From Pleurodeles waltl (lineage: Eukaryota; Chordata; Amphibia; Caudata; Salamandridae), in the NCBI RefSeq assembly GCF_031143425.1, contig NC_090444.1:1351606323-1351670322 (forward strand): DNA of 64,000 nt, given 5' to 3'. How positions within the stretch are numbered: position 1 is the stretch's first letter; each line of letters begins with the position of its first letter. Below are positions 1 through 10,998 of the stretch, piece after piece. The notes beneath the pieces were generated by a model. It had not been told where the DNA came from. It ran no database searches and was given only the letters and a program-made list of their open reading frames with translations. The position numbers were made by a program, and so were the translations under genes.

Positions 1-3000
1 TCACAGACACATACTGGAAGTCCTATGATTGGAGGCAGTATGAATGCATGCACCAACAAACACATTTATTGATAAAATGCCCAAGTAGAACCCAGAAATC
101 TTAAAACATTTTGAAAATAAAAGGTACCTGGACAACAGATCAGTCCTAGATCAGAACTGGAGGTGTAAGAGTGCCTGCAAATCCCTCGTCCTCTGTTTCC
201 TCAACATCAAACAGATTTGCTGGGGGTATTTTTTTCTTCCAAAACACTGGAAAGATGAATTATGATTTATACTTACTAAGATGAATATATGTCATGTGCT
301 TATGTGCACCTGTGTGTGTATGTTTCAGAAAACAAGGAAAAGCTACTTAATCAGAATGAGTGTGTCTGTGTGGAGCAGTTAGAAATTGGGTTTCTGGTTG
401 GCAGGGGTATGCATTGTTCATGCAAGAACCACAATCCTAGTCGGAGTAAGTTACCAACACGCCCTAAATTAGCCTGTGCTCACCACCTGGTATCTTGGCA
501 CAGAGGAGTCAGGGTTAACTTAAGAGGCAGTGCATTAAGTATTTATGCAACACTTCAACCTGTAAAACAGTGAATAAAGCAAGACATTCATGCAAAAGAA
601 TAACTCAAGGTCAATTTACAAAAATACTTTTTTAAGACCAAGATCATAACGATCAGATAAGTACTTTTTAAGTTATGAATTTTTAAAGTTCAGAAAATGT
701 TTCAATTCTGTACGTAATTAAGCACCATGGGAATCAATGGAGAAATACTTTAAGAATCAGGCAATGTGGTTACCAAGGTCTCCTATTGGTTTTAGGCCAA
801 GTTCATCAGTGGGCCCTGCGGACAAGCTGGAGAAGTGCTGGTGGCTCACAGTTTTGGCAGAAGCAGCTGCAGAAAGTTGTTGGAGCTGGTGCAAGGCCAC
901 TGCGGGGGACCACTTGAAAAATCACTGCACAGGTGGACTTCAAGGTGAGTCCAGTGGTTCCCCTTGGAGGCTAATGATTGCAAGGGTTTGGGGACCTTTA
1001 TAAGACAGCTGGATCTTTGGTGCAGGGGACAGGGTAACCGGGTACAGAGCGAATCAGTAAGCCAGGACTGTGCACAAAGGTGCCCTTGGAAGCTGGAGGT
1101 AGGTAACTTTGAGGGTCACTTGCAGGTCAGCAGGGACACTCAGGTCCCTCGACTGGGGCTCCCTCCTGGTTGTTTTTCAGTCCAGGGTAGACTTTCTCTC
1201 TGGGTGTCTAACGTGGTGTGACTAGTATCTGTGGCTTTTGCACAGTTTGGTCACTGGAGGTCACAATGTCACAAAACTTGACACAATGGTAGGTTTTGTC
1301 CTTGCCCATTGGGTGAGATTTGATTTCACTGCATCAGTGGTTCCTTGGTCAGCAGCCGGTCAGTGAACTGAACTTCACTGGTCTTTTGGTCTTTGTTGCA
1401 GGAGAGTGATGCCTTCACACTGGAGGGAGATCTTAAGTGATTTTTTAGAAAAGTGGAGGTCCTCTGGTGGTTTGTAGAACCTGTCCAATGTCTAAGCAAC
1501 CCCTCAGCAGTGATTGTTGAGTCCTGGGTGCAGCAGGCAGGGTTTGGTGCCTTCTTCTTGGTGCAGCAGAACTTCAGTTCTCGAGCCTTGGGTCTTCTTT
1601 GTTGCTGGTCTTCTTTTGTCCTTGGAATCTTAATCACTGGTCTAGGGATGCCCACTGCATACTATATTTAGTGGGCATTTAAGGGAGTACCTAGTATTGA
1701 CCAAAGGGTCATCTTCCCTAGGGTGACTACACCCACTAAGTGACCACTTCATGTGGGTTGAGGTCACTTTCCAACACCTGATTGGATATTTCCCTTCCAT
1801 ACAAGATGTAGGAAAATGGAATGGAGGGTCACCTTGCATACAACACCTTCGGGTTGGTGCAAGCTGGGGCTGATCACTTCTCCTGTCCTTTGTGTGTTTT
1901 CCCACCATTGGTACCACCAAAAGTGGGGGTTTGCAATGGTGGTGGCCATCTGTTGCTAGCAGCAGACTTAGGGGTTGAGTTTCAAAGGCAGTAAGCCCTT
2001 TGAAGCTCATTAGTAGGGCAGTGCACATTCCTGAGGAGGGTGGTGTGACACCTCCACCCAGGAAGGGCTTTGTTCTGGGACCCAAAGAGCAGGAGCTCTC
2101 ACCCCAGGGTTCCAGAATCCTGTCTGGTAGTGGCAGGCTGGTTGTAACTGGCCAGCAACCATGCCAGTGCTCGTTAACTTTTCAGGGGTCACCTCTAAGG
2201 TGGCCCCTTGGAACATTTTGCAATAAATCCAATACTGGTACTAGTTTGGATTCATTACTCTGAGTTGTTTGAAACCAAACAACCCAGGGTTCAGAGTGGC
2301 CATAATGTAGCTGTGAAACTCGTTCTGACCACTGTCCAGCACATGCATTTAAAATGGCTGTTCTGTTCACTTACTATATCCTAGGTTTGGCAAGGACACA
2401 GTAGGGGCATATCGTTCATGCATCTATGCCCGCACACACAGTATAGTGCCCCCTGCTTTAGGGCTGGAAGGCCTACCAGAGGGGTGACTTACATATATTG
2501 CCTGCAGTATATAGTGGACAGGGCACACAGGCTGTGTGCCATGTCAAGTTTGAATTTTAGGATTGTACCAGGACACTCAGCCTGCAACGGCAGTGCTGGG
2601 TGCACATGGATGCATTGTCCTAGAGGGTGGCACAATCTGTGCTGCTGCCCTCAGGATCGTACTCTGAGTACCGATGCCCTGGGTACCTAAGTACTATTTA
2701 CTAGGGACTTATAGTGACAGGTAAAGGTGTTGCCAATTGTGCCAATGCATCATAACAGTTTTGGGAAAGAAATCTGGGCCATGGAACCTGGATAGCAGGG
2801 GCCCTAGAAACTAACAACTTTGAGACCACAACAAACACCAGACAAAAAGTGGAGGCTAACTATTACAAAAGAGGTATTTTCTCACAGGTGGTGTCTCTTT
2901 GAGTGCGGAGTTGCAGGGAGGTGGCAGCCTGTTTTCAAGCATTCTAAGTCTTGTGGTTTGTGAGACTTCGTTACTTGGCAAAAGGTTGAAATAGGAACTG

Positions 3001-3015
3001 GTCTCTTAACATGAC
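1..3015. other. Non-coding flank, probably old LTR-retroelement DNA
   Basis: No convincing gene is visible in either strand; the reading frames are short and have no family features. The sequence is moderately GC-rich from about 800 to 2700. The text around 2691-2705 (ttactagggactta) recurs near 20884-20897 inside the LTR-like region of the Gmr1-like element, and phrases such as ggtgacttacat also recur. This suggests an old LTR-derived repeat, but the shared words are short, so the assignment is weak. Confidence 0.35.
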
Positions 3016-3018
3016 TTA

Positions 3019-3041
3019 GGCCCTCATTACAACCCTGGCAG
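3019..3041 (+). repeat. Left terminal inverted repeat of Harbinger element
   Basis: About 23 bp beginning GGCCCTCATTACAACCCTGG. It pairs with 10973-10995 with roughly five mismatches. The preceding bases 3016-3018 are TTA, the target duplication. Confidence 0.88.
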
Positions 3042-3682
3042 TCAGGGATAAAGCGGGGTAATACCGCCAACAGGCCGGCGGTAACAAAAATTGAATTATG
3101 ACCCAGCAGAATCAACAAGCACCACGGTGGTAACCGCCAACAGCCAGGTGGAAGAAAATGTACCGCCCACACTATTACGACAGGCCTATCTGTCACCTAT
3201 TCCAGGGTGGTACCAACAACATCAAAAGTACGGCAGAAACAGAACATAGAAGTCAAAGGACTCACCTCTGGAGACTCAGGGAACAACCACAACGCCATGG
3301 AGTCTGAGCTGCACATATTTCCAATGCCTGTCTACCTTTTCCTGCATTATGAACCTCAACACCAGTGACGACGACCACGGTGAGTACTGCCACCTAGCAC
3401 ACAAGGGAGGGGGAGGAAAAAGAGAGTGACACACACATGCAACATAGAAACGTGTATACATATTTACAAATGTAGGAACACTGCCCAGTCCCCAATGTCC
3501 GTGGGCCACAGGGCCACAACACATAGGCCAAGGCCCGCCTCACTCCTGCAACAACACGGAGAGAACACTGCAGGGGCATCAGGTCAAAAATAGACAGGCA
3601 CCTCAGGGGGATGGGGAATGGGGGGCACCTCAGCCGGAAGATGGTACAACACCACTGGACCTAGAGGGGGCAACATGCTTTG

Positions 3683-3860
3683 TGCGCTGTCCTGGGGGTT
3701 GCAAGGCCACAGTCTTTCTAGTGGGTGGTTTGCCCACTGCTTTGTCCTGGGGAGTGCAAGGCCACAGTCTCTCTAGTGGGTGGTTTGCCCACTGCTTGGT
3801 CCTGGGGAATGCAAGGCCACAGTCTCTCTAGTGGGTGGCTTCTCCACTGGTTCTCGAGGG
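3683..3860. repeat. Minisatellite, 55-bp unit, about three copies
   Basis: The word gcaaggccacagtc occurs at 3701, 3756 and 3811, an exact 55-bp period. Each unit carries tagtgggtgg followed by a cccactg segment. A diverged fourth start (gcaaggtctcagtc) lies near 3895. It sits in the left arm of the Harbinger element, downstream of the minus-strand Myb gene. Confidence 0.8.
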
Positions 3861-4039
3861 GCCATTGTGCCCTGTGATGCAGATCTTGGGGCGTGCAAGG
3901 TCTCAGTCTCTCACCTGGGTGCCAGGCCCACAGGATTTGCAGGGGCCAGGACGCACAACAGCCCATGGAGGCAGTACTACACACTGTCCGTCGGTGGTGA
4001 TAGCTGCTCAGTGGTGGCAGTGGCGGTGCTGGTGTCGGT

Positions 4040-4420
4040 GCTGGCAGTGGTGGGGGGAGGCTCCAGCCCATCCCCTGCAGCCTCAGATGGCTGCCCACTG
4101 GGGCTGCTGCTGCTGGCAGTGGTGCTGGTGGCGGTGCTGGTGGTGGCAGTGGTGGAGAGATGCTCCAGTCCTTCCCCTGCAGCCTCGGATGTCTGCCCAC
4201 TGGGGCTGCTGCTGCTGGCAGTGGTGCTGGTGGCGGTGCTGGTGGCAGTGGTGGGTAGAGGCTCCAGCCCTTCCCCTGCAGCCTCAGATGGCTGCCCACT
4301 GGGGCTGCTGCTCCTGGCAATGGTTCTGGTGGCGGTGCTGGTGGCAGTGCTACTGGCGGTGCTGGTGGCAGTGGTGGCAGTGGTGGGGGGAGGCTCGAGC
4401 CCTTACCCTCCAGCCTCAAT
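4040..4420. repeat. GC-rich tandem repeat, units of 99-132 bp
   Basis: Copies of ctccag/tcc...cccctgcagcctc start at about 4061, 4163 and 4262, with a diverged one at 4394. The spacings are 102, 99 and 132 bp, all multiples of three. Within units, ggtgctggtggc and gctgctgctg runs form a simpler sub-repeat. The block keeps reading frames open on both strands. It lies just beyond the stop of the minus-strand Myb-like gene, so it may once have coded for a proline/alanine-rich tail. Confidence 0.75.
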
Positions 4421-5980
4421 TGGCTGAACCACCATGGTTGGTGGGGGGGGCTCCGAATGAGTCCCAGCACCAGGCCTCCTGTCCTTCCTGCCTGCTGGTG
4501 CAGGCCCCTTGCCCTTCCTGACAGCAGCCGTGGATTGCCCCCTGCCCTTCCCTCCTGCAGCTGGTGGTGCCTCCATGCCCTTCCGTGTCGCAGCTGGTGG
4601 TGCCTCCTTGCCCTTTCTTGATGCACCTGGTTCAAGCACCCTGTCAGTGTTGCTGCCTGGTGCCTGAGATCCTCTCCCACCTGCAGTAGCTGTCAACACT
4701 ACTGTGGCCGTGGACTGGGTTGCTGAGGTACTCGCCTGGGTTGTGACCACCCTGGCCCGACGAGAAGGACGGGGGGTGGTAGGGAAGAGGTCAAGGGTGG
4801 AGAGGAAAAGCTTCTTAGGGACAATGGGTGGGGAAGAGGGTGAAAGTTTGGGAGTGGAGGAAGAGGTTGTAGGAGGTGTCTGCTGTGTTTGGGTGCAGGT
4901 GCATGGGCTGGATGCTGTTGTTAGGTGGATGGCTGTTGGGTGTCTGAGTGCTTGTGTTTGGGTACTTTGGGAGGAGGGGGCACAGACACAGTGAGAGAGG
5001 ACACAGGGGACGTGTGCATGGATGTGGGGGTGGTGACTGTCAGTGAGGGGCGTGTAGTGATAGGCGTGATAGTGGTAGTGGATGAGGATGTAGTGCATGC
5101 AGGTGAGTGTAGACGCTAATGGGAGGGAGGTGGACGAGGAGGAGGAGGGGGGCACAGTGGAGGCAGTGGATGTTGGTATGTCTGTATCTGGATGGTGTTT
5201 GTATGAATGCCTGTGGGATGATGTGTGGTGCTTGTGTTTGCCTGAACCACTCCTGTGTGTTGTCCTAGGTGCATGCTGGTCTGCCTGTGTGCTTGGGATA
5301 GGTTGGGGTTGAGGGGAATGAGATTGGGCAGAGGAAGTTGGAGGGAGGAAGCTAGAAACAGGGACAATGGCTGCCATCAGGGAGGAGGCCAGAACCTGGA
5401 TTGATCTCTGTTAAGCCGCCATGTCAGAGTGAATGCCTTCCAGGAATGTATTTGTTTGTTGCAAATGGGCTGCCAGCCCCTGGATGGCATTCACAATGGT
5501 TGACTGCCCCACATAGATGGATCACAGGAGGTCAATAGCCTCCTCACTCAGGGCAGAAAGGCTAACTGGGGCAGGGCCTAAGGTACCTGGGGCAAAGGAG
5601 ATGCCCACCCTCCTGGGTGGGAGGGCACGGGAAACATGCTGAGGGGCTGCTGGGAGGGCGGTGCTGGTACGGGGGTGGCAGCTGTACCTGTAGTTGGAGT
5701 GGGCACAGAGCTTCTATCGGAGGATATATCACTATCAGAACTGTCCTCTCCAGTCTCCGCTGTTGTGCTCCCCTCGCCCTCTGTCCCAATCGCGCCCTCA
5801 CCGTCTGTGGATTCAGACTCCTGGGCCCTGTGGGATGCAGCTCTCCCCGTTGCCAGTGCCTCTGCTCCTCCACCAGATGATGCTAGTGCACATAAGAACA
5901 GGGTGACAAAACAAAAAGGGGGGAGAGACAAAGGATACACTTGGTCATTGGCGGCAACAACACCACCGTTGGTGTACACG

Positions 5981-6011
<31 letters not shown>

Positions 6012-6881
6012 ATACAGCCCTACGCAATAGGCAACAGTCACAATGCAAGTCATCAGCCCAGAGACAGGGATACCTAACTCCAATTGCAGCATACCTGAGA
6101 CCCACAGACCCCTGCCCAGTAGTGGATGCCTACGAGCTTGGTTGGAGGACTTTCACATCAGACCCTGCCCAACATGGGCCCTACCCTGCAATGTCCTGTC
6201 TGGCCAAGGGGCACCCACAGCCCCCACCCGGATGCCACCCCACCACACGCAAGCAGTATATTGGGACATTGTACTCACCCCCTTGTGGCTGCTGTGATGC
6301 CCCCAAGCGCCCATCCAGCTCCGGAAAGGCCACCACCAGTATGCAGGCCATCAGGGGGGTCAGGGTTCGACGGGCACCCCTTCCTCATTGGGAGGCCATC
6401 TCCAGGTGGGCCTCCACTGTGTCCCGTGCCCAGCATCTCAGGTCCTTCCACCATTTGCAACAGTGGGTGCTCCGCCTGCCGTAGACACCCAGGGTCCACT
6501 CGTCCTTGGCAATGGCACGCCATATACCCTTTTTTTGATGGGTGCTGACCTGCAGAGAACTACACATAGGAAAAGGTATCAGACAGACCGCCCTGCCTGT
6601 TACACTCATGTCCCACCATAGACCTCACATCCCCTTACGCACAGACATTGCCCACCTTACATGCAGCACGCAGCCCAGGGCACTTCCACCAACCCCCCTT
6701 CACGAGGCCCTCACACACAGCACTCCATGCATTTAAGCCCCATGCATTGTGCTCACAGTGTATTCACCTGTGGGTCTGGAGGCCCAAACAGCTTTCGGTA
6801 CTGGGGTAGGACCCCATCCACCAGTCTCTCCAATTCATCAGCAGTGAAGGCAGGGGCCCTTTCCCCAATGACACGAGCCAT
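4403..6881 (-). pseudogene. Harbinger Myb/SANT-like accessory protein A (3 exons, broken)
   Basis: Exon 1 (6881-6768) starts at an ATG, codes for a helix with FTADELERLVDGVLPQY and ends in the donor CAG|GTGAAT. Exon 2 (6549-6279) follows a ctgcag acceptor. It holds the second half of the SANT domain (WRAIAKDEWTLGVYGRRST, then a Cys/Trp-rich recognition helix) and ends at G|GTGAGT. Exon 3 begins at 5882 after a TAG acceptor in matching phase and runs to a TAA at 4403. It codes for an acidic Ser/Thr-rich linker, then a long His/Pro/Thr/Ser-rich and Lys/Gly/Ala-rich tail. Lesions: TGA at 6385-6387, TAG at 5578-5580 with a frameshift after it, TGA at 5522-5524 and TAA at 5411-5413. In Harbinger transposons such proteins bind DNA and carry the transposase into the nucleus. 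The splice sites are seen directly; the function is from family knowledge. Confidence 0.82.
5981..6009. repeat. (AC)n microsatellite
   Basis: An uninterrupted dinucleotide run of about 14 AC units. It lies in the intron between exons 2 and 3 of Myb-like gene A. Confidence 0.95.
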
Positions 6882-7307
6882 AGTCGGTTCCAGACACAGG
6901 TCACAGCAGCACTTGCGGTGTAGGTCCTCTCCTGTTGAAGGTCAGGTAGCAAGTAAGTGAACAGCTAGAAAATGGCGGTCACGTCCACGGCGGTGCGTAT
7001 CATCACTGCCGGCGTACATCACCATTGGCCACTGTAACCCATAGGGCCCAATGGTATACAATGAGGAGTTGCACGGCGGTTCTCGACCGTCTCCCGCAAT
7101 GGCGCACAACATCAGCGGAATTACCACATGTCCCTCCATACAAGGCAGTTGAACGCCATTTAGAGGGAGGGCAGGCCATGGCACCGAACTGCATCACAGT
7201 ACACATAGGTACCATTTGTGCCTATCTCCACAATATACTGTTACAGTCACAACAAGCAAAGCAGTGTAGTATTTTGGAATATGGAATACTGACCAGCTGC
7301 TCACCGT
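6882..7307. promoter_or_regulatory. Divergent promoter region between Myb A and transposase
   Basis: This is the only spacer between the minus-strand Myb-like gene A (ATG at 6881) and the plus-strand transposase (from about 7308), so the two genes are arranged head to head. It contains CpG-bearing GC-rich text and ccattggcc near 7021-7030 (CCAAT-like). I see no clear TATA box. The call rests on geometry, not on a proven motif. Confidence 0.4.
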
Positions 7308-8456
7308 TTGCCTCCTAGAGTGCAATCCCTGCAGATGAATAGGAGATGGAGACATCCCCCCATGTACAAACCCCTGGTGGACTTGGCAACAATGGAGGAC
7401 AGGCACATTATCCTGACCTATAGACTGGACAGGGCCACATTCACAGAGCTGTGTGCCCAATTGGAACCTGACATAATATCTGCTATCCGTCAGCCCACCG
7501 GGATCCCCCCTCTTGTGCAAGTGCTATCTGTGATCCATTTCCTGGCAACTGGCTCATTCCAAGTGACAGTGGGCTTGGCAGCAGGAATGTCATAGCCAAT
7601 GTTCTCAATAGTGCTGACCAGAGTGTTGTCTGCCCTGATTAAACACATGCACAGCTACATCGTTTCCCCCCAGGTGGACGATTTGGCCACAGTGAAATCT
7701 GATTTCTATGCAATGGGACATATCCTCAACATTATTGGGGCTATTGATGGTACACATATTGCATGTGTGTCCCCCAGAAGAAATGAACAGGTGTTCAGAA
7801 ATCGAAAGATCTTCACTCTATGAATGTGCAGATAGTGTGCCCGACAGACTAGTGCATCTCCCATGTCAATGCAAAGTATCCTGGGTCTGTGAATGATGCC
7901 TTTATCCTGAGGAATAGCAGCATCCCATATGTGATGGCTCAACTCCAGAGGCACGGGGTGTGGCTAATAGGTAAGCCCTGGTTCCCACCCAGTAGGTGTT
8001 GGTGTATGTGTATGGTGTGAGCCCTAAGGGTTAGTGTGTGTCTGAATGTTGTCCCTCGAAATATTAAGCTGACTCTGGTTACCCCAACCTCTCATGGCTA
8101 CTGACCCCTGTGTAGAATCCCAGGACAAGGGCAGAGGAACGTTACAATGAGGCACATGGGCGAAAAGAAGAATCATAGAAAGGACATTTGTCCTCCTGAA
8201 GGCCAGGTTTTGTTGCCTCCATCTAACAGGTGGATCCCTGTACTTGTCACCCAAGAAGGTCTGCCAGATCATCGTGGCATGCTGAATGTTGCACAACCTT
8301 GCCTTACATCGCCAGGTGCCTTTTCTGCAGGAGGATGAGGCTGGAGATGGGCATGTGGCAGCAGTGGACCCTGTGGACAGTGAAGATGCGGAGGCAGAGG
8401 ATGAGGATGAGGACAACAGGAGTGGAATAATCCACAATACTTCCAATGACACACAT
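7308..8456 (+). pseudogene. HARBI1-like Harbinger transposase (2 exons, broken)
   Basis: Exon 1 (about 7308-7970) holds the N-terminal helix region and the start of the DDE_4 nuclease, with the first catalytic Asp in GAIDGTHI near 7740. It ends at the donor ATAG|GTAAGC. Exon 2 starts at about 8069 with DSGYPN (second catalytic Asp). It continues through AEERYNEAHGRKRRIIERTF (third catalytic residue, Glu) and a C-terminal acidic tail rich in E/D, and stops at another donor-like ACACAT|GTAAGA (8457). Lesions: TAG at 7593-7595, loss of one base near 7816, TAG at 8113-8115, TGA at 8283-8285. The acceptor of exon 2 is not canonical (AAG|CTGAC). All three acidic catalytic residues are still readable. 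The enzyme would cut and paste the element at its TIRs, giving 3-bp duplications. It is divergent from Myb gene A and convergent with Myb gene B. Confidence 0.88.
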
Positions 8457-8722
8457 GTAAGACACTGTAAATTCACTTTACATTGACAGTATTGTGTTTG
8501 ACATTGTCACTGGCAGGCTGGTTTCCCACTTCAATGGCCACTTACTGTACCCTTTGGTATAACTATTTTCAGATATTTGTGCCCCACTATCGCTCCTGGT
8601 GTGTTGACTGCAGCCAACTACAGGTCATTCCCATATATACATTACCGTACAGTTGTATTGCAGTGTTTAAAGCCTGTTAGACAAATACATAGTTCAATAA
8701 TTTGACAGACTCCATACTTGTA

Positions 8723-8743
8723 TTTATTCAAATGGTGTTTATT
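8723..8743 (-). terminator. Two polyadenylation signals for Myb-like gene B
   Basis: AATAAA occurs on the minus strand at 8728-8723 and 8743-8738, about 210-230 bp past the last coding stop of the gene ending at 8952. This is a normal place for 3' end formation. No processing site can be proven here. Confidence 0.5.
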
Positions 8744-8951
8744 TAAGTGCTAATAAGTATAGGGGGATGTGCAATGGGCTGGGGTGATGGTGGAGGAAAG
8801 TCTAGGTTAGAGTCCAGTCTATTTGTATCACCGGTGCATTGTCCAAGAGGGCATAGGAAGGGGAGCAATGGCAGTTCAAGGTGGACAGGGTGACAGAGTG
8901 GGACACAAGGGTGACAATCAGGGGAGTGTTATTCCCTGGAGTGGGTCTTGG

Positions 8952-10476
8952 CTATAGTCTCTGGCTTCTGCCTAGATGGCAGGGACCGTTTGAGGGGTGG
9001 TTCTCCTTCTGCAGGGAGAGGGGTGCTGGTGGCCTGATGGTCCTGTGACGGGCCTCCTGTCCACTAGCAACAGTGGAGATTGAGGGCTGTTCATCAATTT
9101 GTCTTGTGGCAGGGGCCCGGTGGTGTGCCACTGCCTCCCTCATGGTGTTGGCCATGTCTGCCAGCACCCCTGCAATGGTGAGCAGGGTGGTGTTGATGTC
9201 CTTCAAGTCCTCCCTGATCCCTAGGTATTGTCCATCCTGCAGTCACTGGGTCTCCTGCAACTTGTCCAGTATCTGGCCCATCGTCTCATGGGAATGGTGG
9301 TATGCTCCCAGGATGTTGGTGAGTGCCTCCTGAAGAGTCGGTTCCCTGGGCCTGTCCTCCCTCTATTGCACAGCAGTCCTCCCAGCTTCCCGGTTGTCCT
9401 GTGCCTCTGTCACCTGAACCGTGTGCCCACTGCCACTGACCCCAGGTCCCTGATCGTCCTGTGTTTGTGTGGTGGCTTGGGGTCCTTGTAGTGGTGGACA
9501 CACTGCAGATTGACGTGTCCTGGGGACAGAGGTATGGGCCCGCTGGGTGGGTACTGTGCTGGTGTTTCCTGAGGGGGGGCTCTGTGGTAAAATGGGACTG
9601 TGCCTGGGTAACCGAATGTCTGGAGATCACTGATGGGCCAGGTTGGTCATCCAGATCCAGGCATTCAGATCTGCTGTCATCACTGTGGGCCTCTTCTGGG
9701 GGGGGGGACTGGATTTTGCTGGCACCTCCTCTCCGGTGACGGTGGGAGGGGGACCTGTGGGGATGTAAATGCAGTGTTATTGTTTCTGCGTGTGACATCT
9801 TGTGCACGGGTAAGTTGCCCTCTGTGGTTGCTGTTGCCGTGGCAGCTTTGCCTTGTGTGAGTAGTTATTTTGTGGGCTAGGTGATTCTCTCTAGCGTGCA
9901 TGCTTTAGTGAAGGGTGTCCATGCAGGTCTGTGATGGGGGTCCGTGCATTGGTGTTACATGCAGGGCTTGGTCTTGGGAGGGGTAGGTTGTGATGGTGGG
10001 GTATGTGGGAGGTGGTGGAGTGATGGGAGTGAGGGTGAGGTGGGGTTTGTGATGGCATGCAGGTAGGGGGTTCATTGTAGTAAAGAGTTGACTTATTAGA
10101 GTCCAGTCCTCCTTCTACTCCTGCAAGGCCCTCAGGATGCATGATTGCCAAGACTTGCTCTCCCCATGTTGTTAGTTGTGAGGGAGGAGGTGGGGGTCCA
10201 CTGCCAGTCCTTTGTACAGCTATTTGGTGTCTTTCTGCCACGGAATGCACCTTCCCCCGTAGATCGTTCCACCTCTTCCTGATGTCATCCCTTGTTCTGG
10301 TGTGCTGTCAAACGGCGTTGACATTGTTCACGATTCAACACCATAGCTCCATCTTCCTTGCAAATGGATGTCTCCTGCATCTGTGATCCGAATAGCTGTG
10401 GCTCTACCCTGATGATTTTCTCCACCATGACCCTTAGCTCCTCCTCTGCGAACCTGGGGTGTCATTGTGGTGCCAT
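8952..10476 (-). pseudogene. Harbinger second Myb/SANT-like protein B (NAIF1-like, broken)
   Basis: The gene starts at an ATG at 10476. Residues RFAEEELRVMVEKI form the first helix. After a frameshift the second half reads RTRDDIRKRWNDLRGKV, the pattern of the Myb/SANT domain in the NAIF1-like group; a polyproline patch and ltTWgEQVLAIMHPEG follow. The exon 1 donor near 10098 appears mutated (ctaataagt where a GTAAGT would be expected). Exon 2 starts at 9754 after ccccacag. It codes for a Ser/His/Thr-rich linker, then a C-terminal part with MKDINTTLLTIAGVLADMA, ending at 8952. Lesions include TGA at 10462-10464, a further stop inside the SANT domain and several frame changes. It differs from gene A in motif, length and exon structure, so it is not a simple duplicate. 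The likely role is DNA binding, perhaps as a partner of the transposase; this is inferred from position and family. Confidence 0.72.
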
Positions 10477-10972
10477 GGGTTTAGTGTGAGTGAGGGTGTG
10501 GGGGGTGATGTGTTCGGGTGTGTGATGTAAAGTGCGTGAATGGTGTATAGGTGATGGTAGTGTGTAGCTGTGGTCTTGTCTGTGTCTTGCTTTCTCTCTT
10601 GTGGCATTTGTTTGTATTGGTAAAGGGTTGTGGGTAGTGTGGGTGTGTGTTTTATAGTGGTGTGGGTGTGGTGTGTGTATGGGTGTCAGGTGTGTGTTAT
10701 TCGAATTGTCCAATATAGTGTTGTTTGTTAGTGTGTGTTTATTTCGAGCATGGCGGTGCATCCGCCGTGATGATTTGTGGGTCATAATGCTGTGGGCGTA
10801 GTTCTGTTGGCGTAACGGTGTGGGTTTTGCTGCGGCCAGTTTGTCACTGACCTTTGGGCTGGCAGACTTGTGTGTGTGGCTGTATAGTGACGGATTACTA
10901 TGTGTGTGTCATAATATGGGTAGCAGTAATCTGCTGCGGCGGCGGTACGTTGGCGGCAGTAAGTGGGACTTG
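10477..10972. other. G/T-rich right arm of Harbinger element
   Basis: The plus strand is strongly G/T-rich (repeated gtgtgggtgtg-type words), upstream of Myb-like gene B. It probably holds that gene's promoter and 5' UTR, but no core promoter motif is clear. No reading frame of interest was found. Confidence 0.5.
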
Positions 10973-10995
10973 CCGCCAATGTCATAATGAAGGCC
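10973..10995 (-). repeat. Right terminal inverted repeat of Harbinger element
   Basis: Read on the minus strand it starts GGCCTTCATTATGACATTGG, the imperfect inverted copy of 3019-3041. The following bases 10996-10998 are TTA, matching the left flank. Confidence 0.88.
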
Positions 10996-10998
10996 TTA

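Larger units (their letters stand above)
3019..10995 (+). mobile_element. PIF/Harbinger DNA transposon, 7.98 kb, complete ends
   Basis: The element starts GGCCCTCATTACAACCCTGG and ends with the inverted, imperfect counterpart of GGCCTTCATTATGACATTGG. It is flanked on both sides by TTA (3016-3018 and 10996-10998), the TWA target duplication known for PIF/Harbinger. Inside are a HARBI1-like transposase (+, about 7308-8456) and two different Myb/SANT-like accessory genes (-, 4403-6881 and 8952-10476). All three carry stops or frameshifts, so this copy is dead, but its ends look usable in trans. Harbinger elements normally code for a DDE transposase and one Myb-like protein that helps nuclear import and TIR binding; two such genes in one element is unusual. 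No internal pair of TIRs suggesting two nested elements was seen. Confidence 0.88.

Noticed and set aside
3780..4427. 215-codon plus-strand frame with repeated hydrophobic Leu/Val segments like membrane helices
   Set aside because: It arises from the GC-rich tandem repeat; frames on both strands are open there because units are multiples of three, and no family pattern or start context supports it.
3718..4680. 320-codon minus-strand Pro/Ala-rich frame
   Set aside because: It overlaps the end of Myb-like gene A in another frame and is mostly minisatellite; possible lost tail, but not a separate gene.
5636..6484. 282-codon plus-strand frame
   Set aside because: It is antisense to exons 2 and 3 of Myb-like gene A and crosses the (AC)n run; the minus strand has the splice sites and SANT motif.
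3019..10995. Two nested Harbinger elements instead of one
   Set aside because: Only one outer TIR pair with matching TTA is visible; no internal TIRs were found between the two Myb genes. The possibility remains open and is listed as the refutation test.
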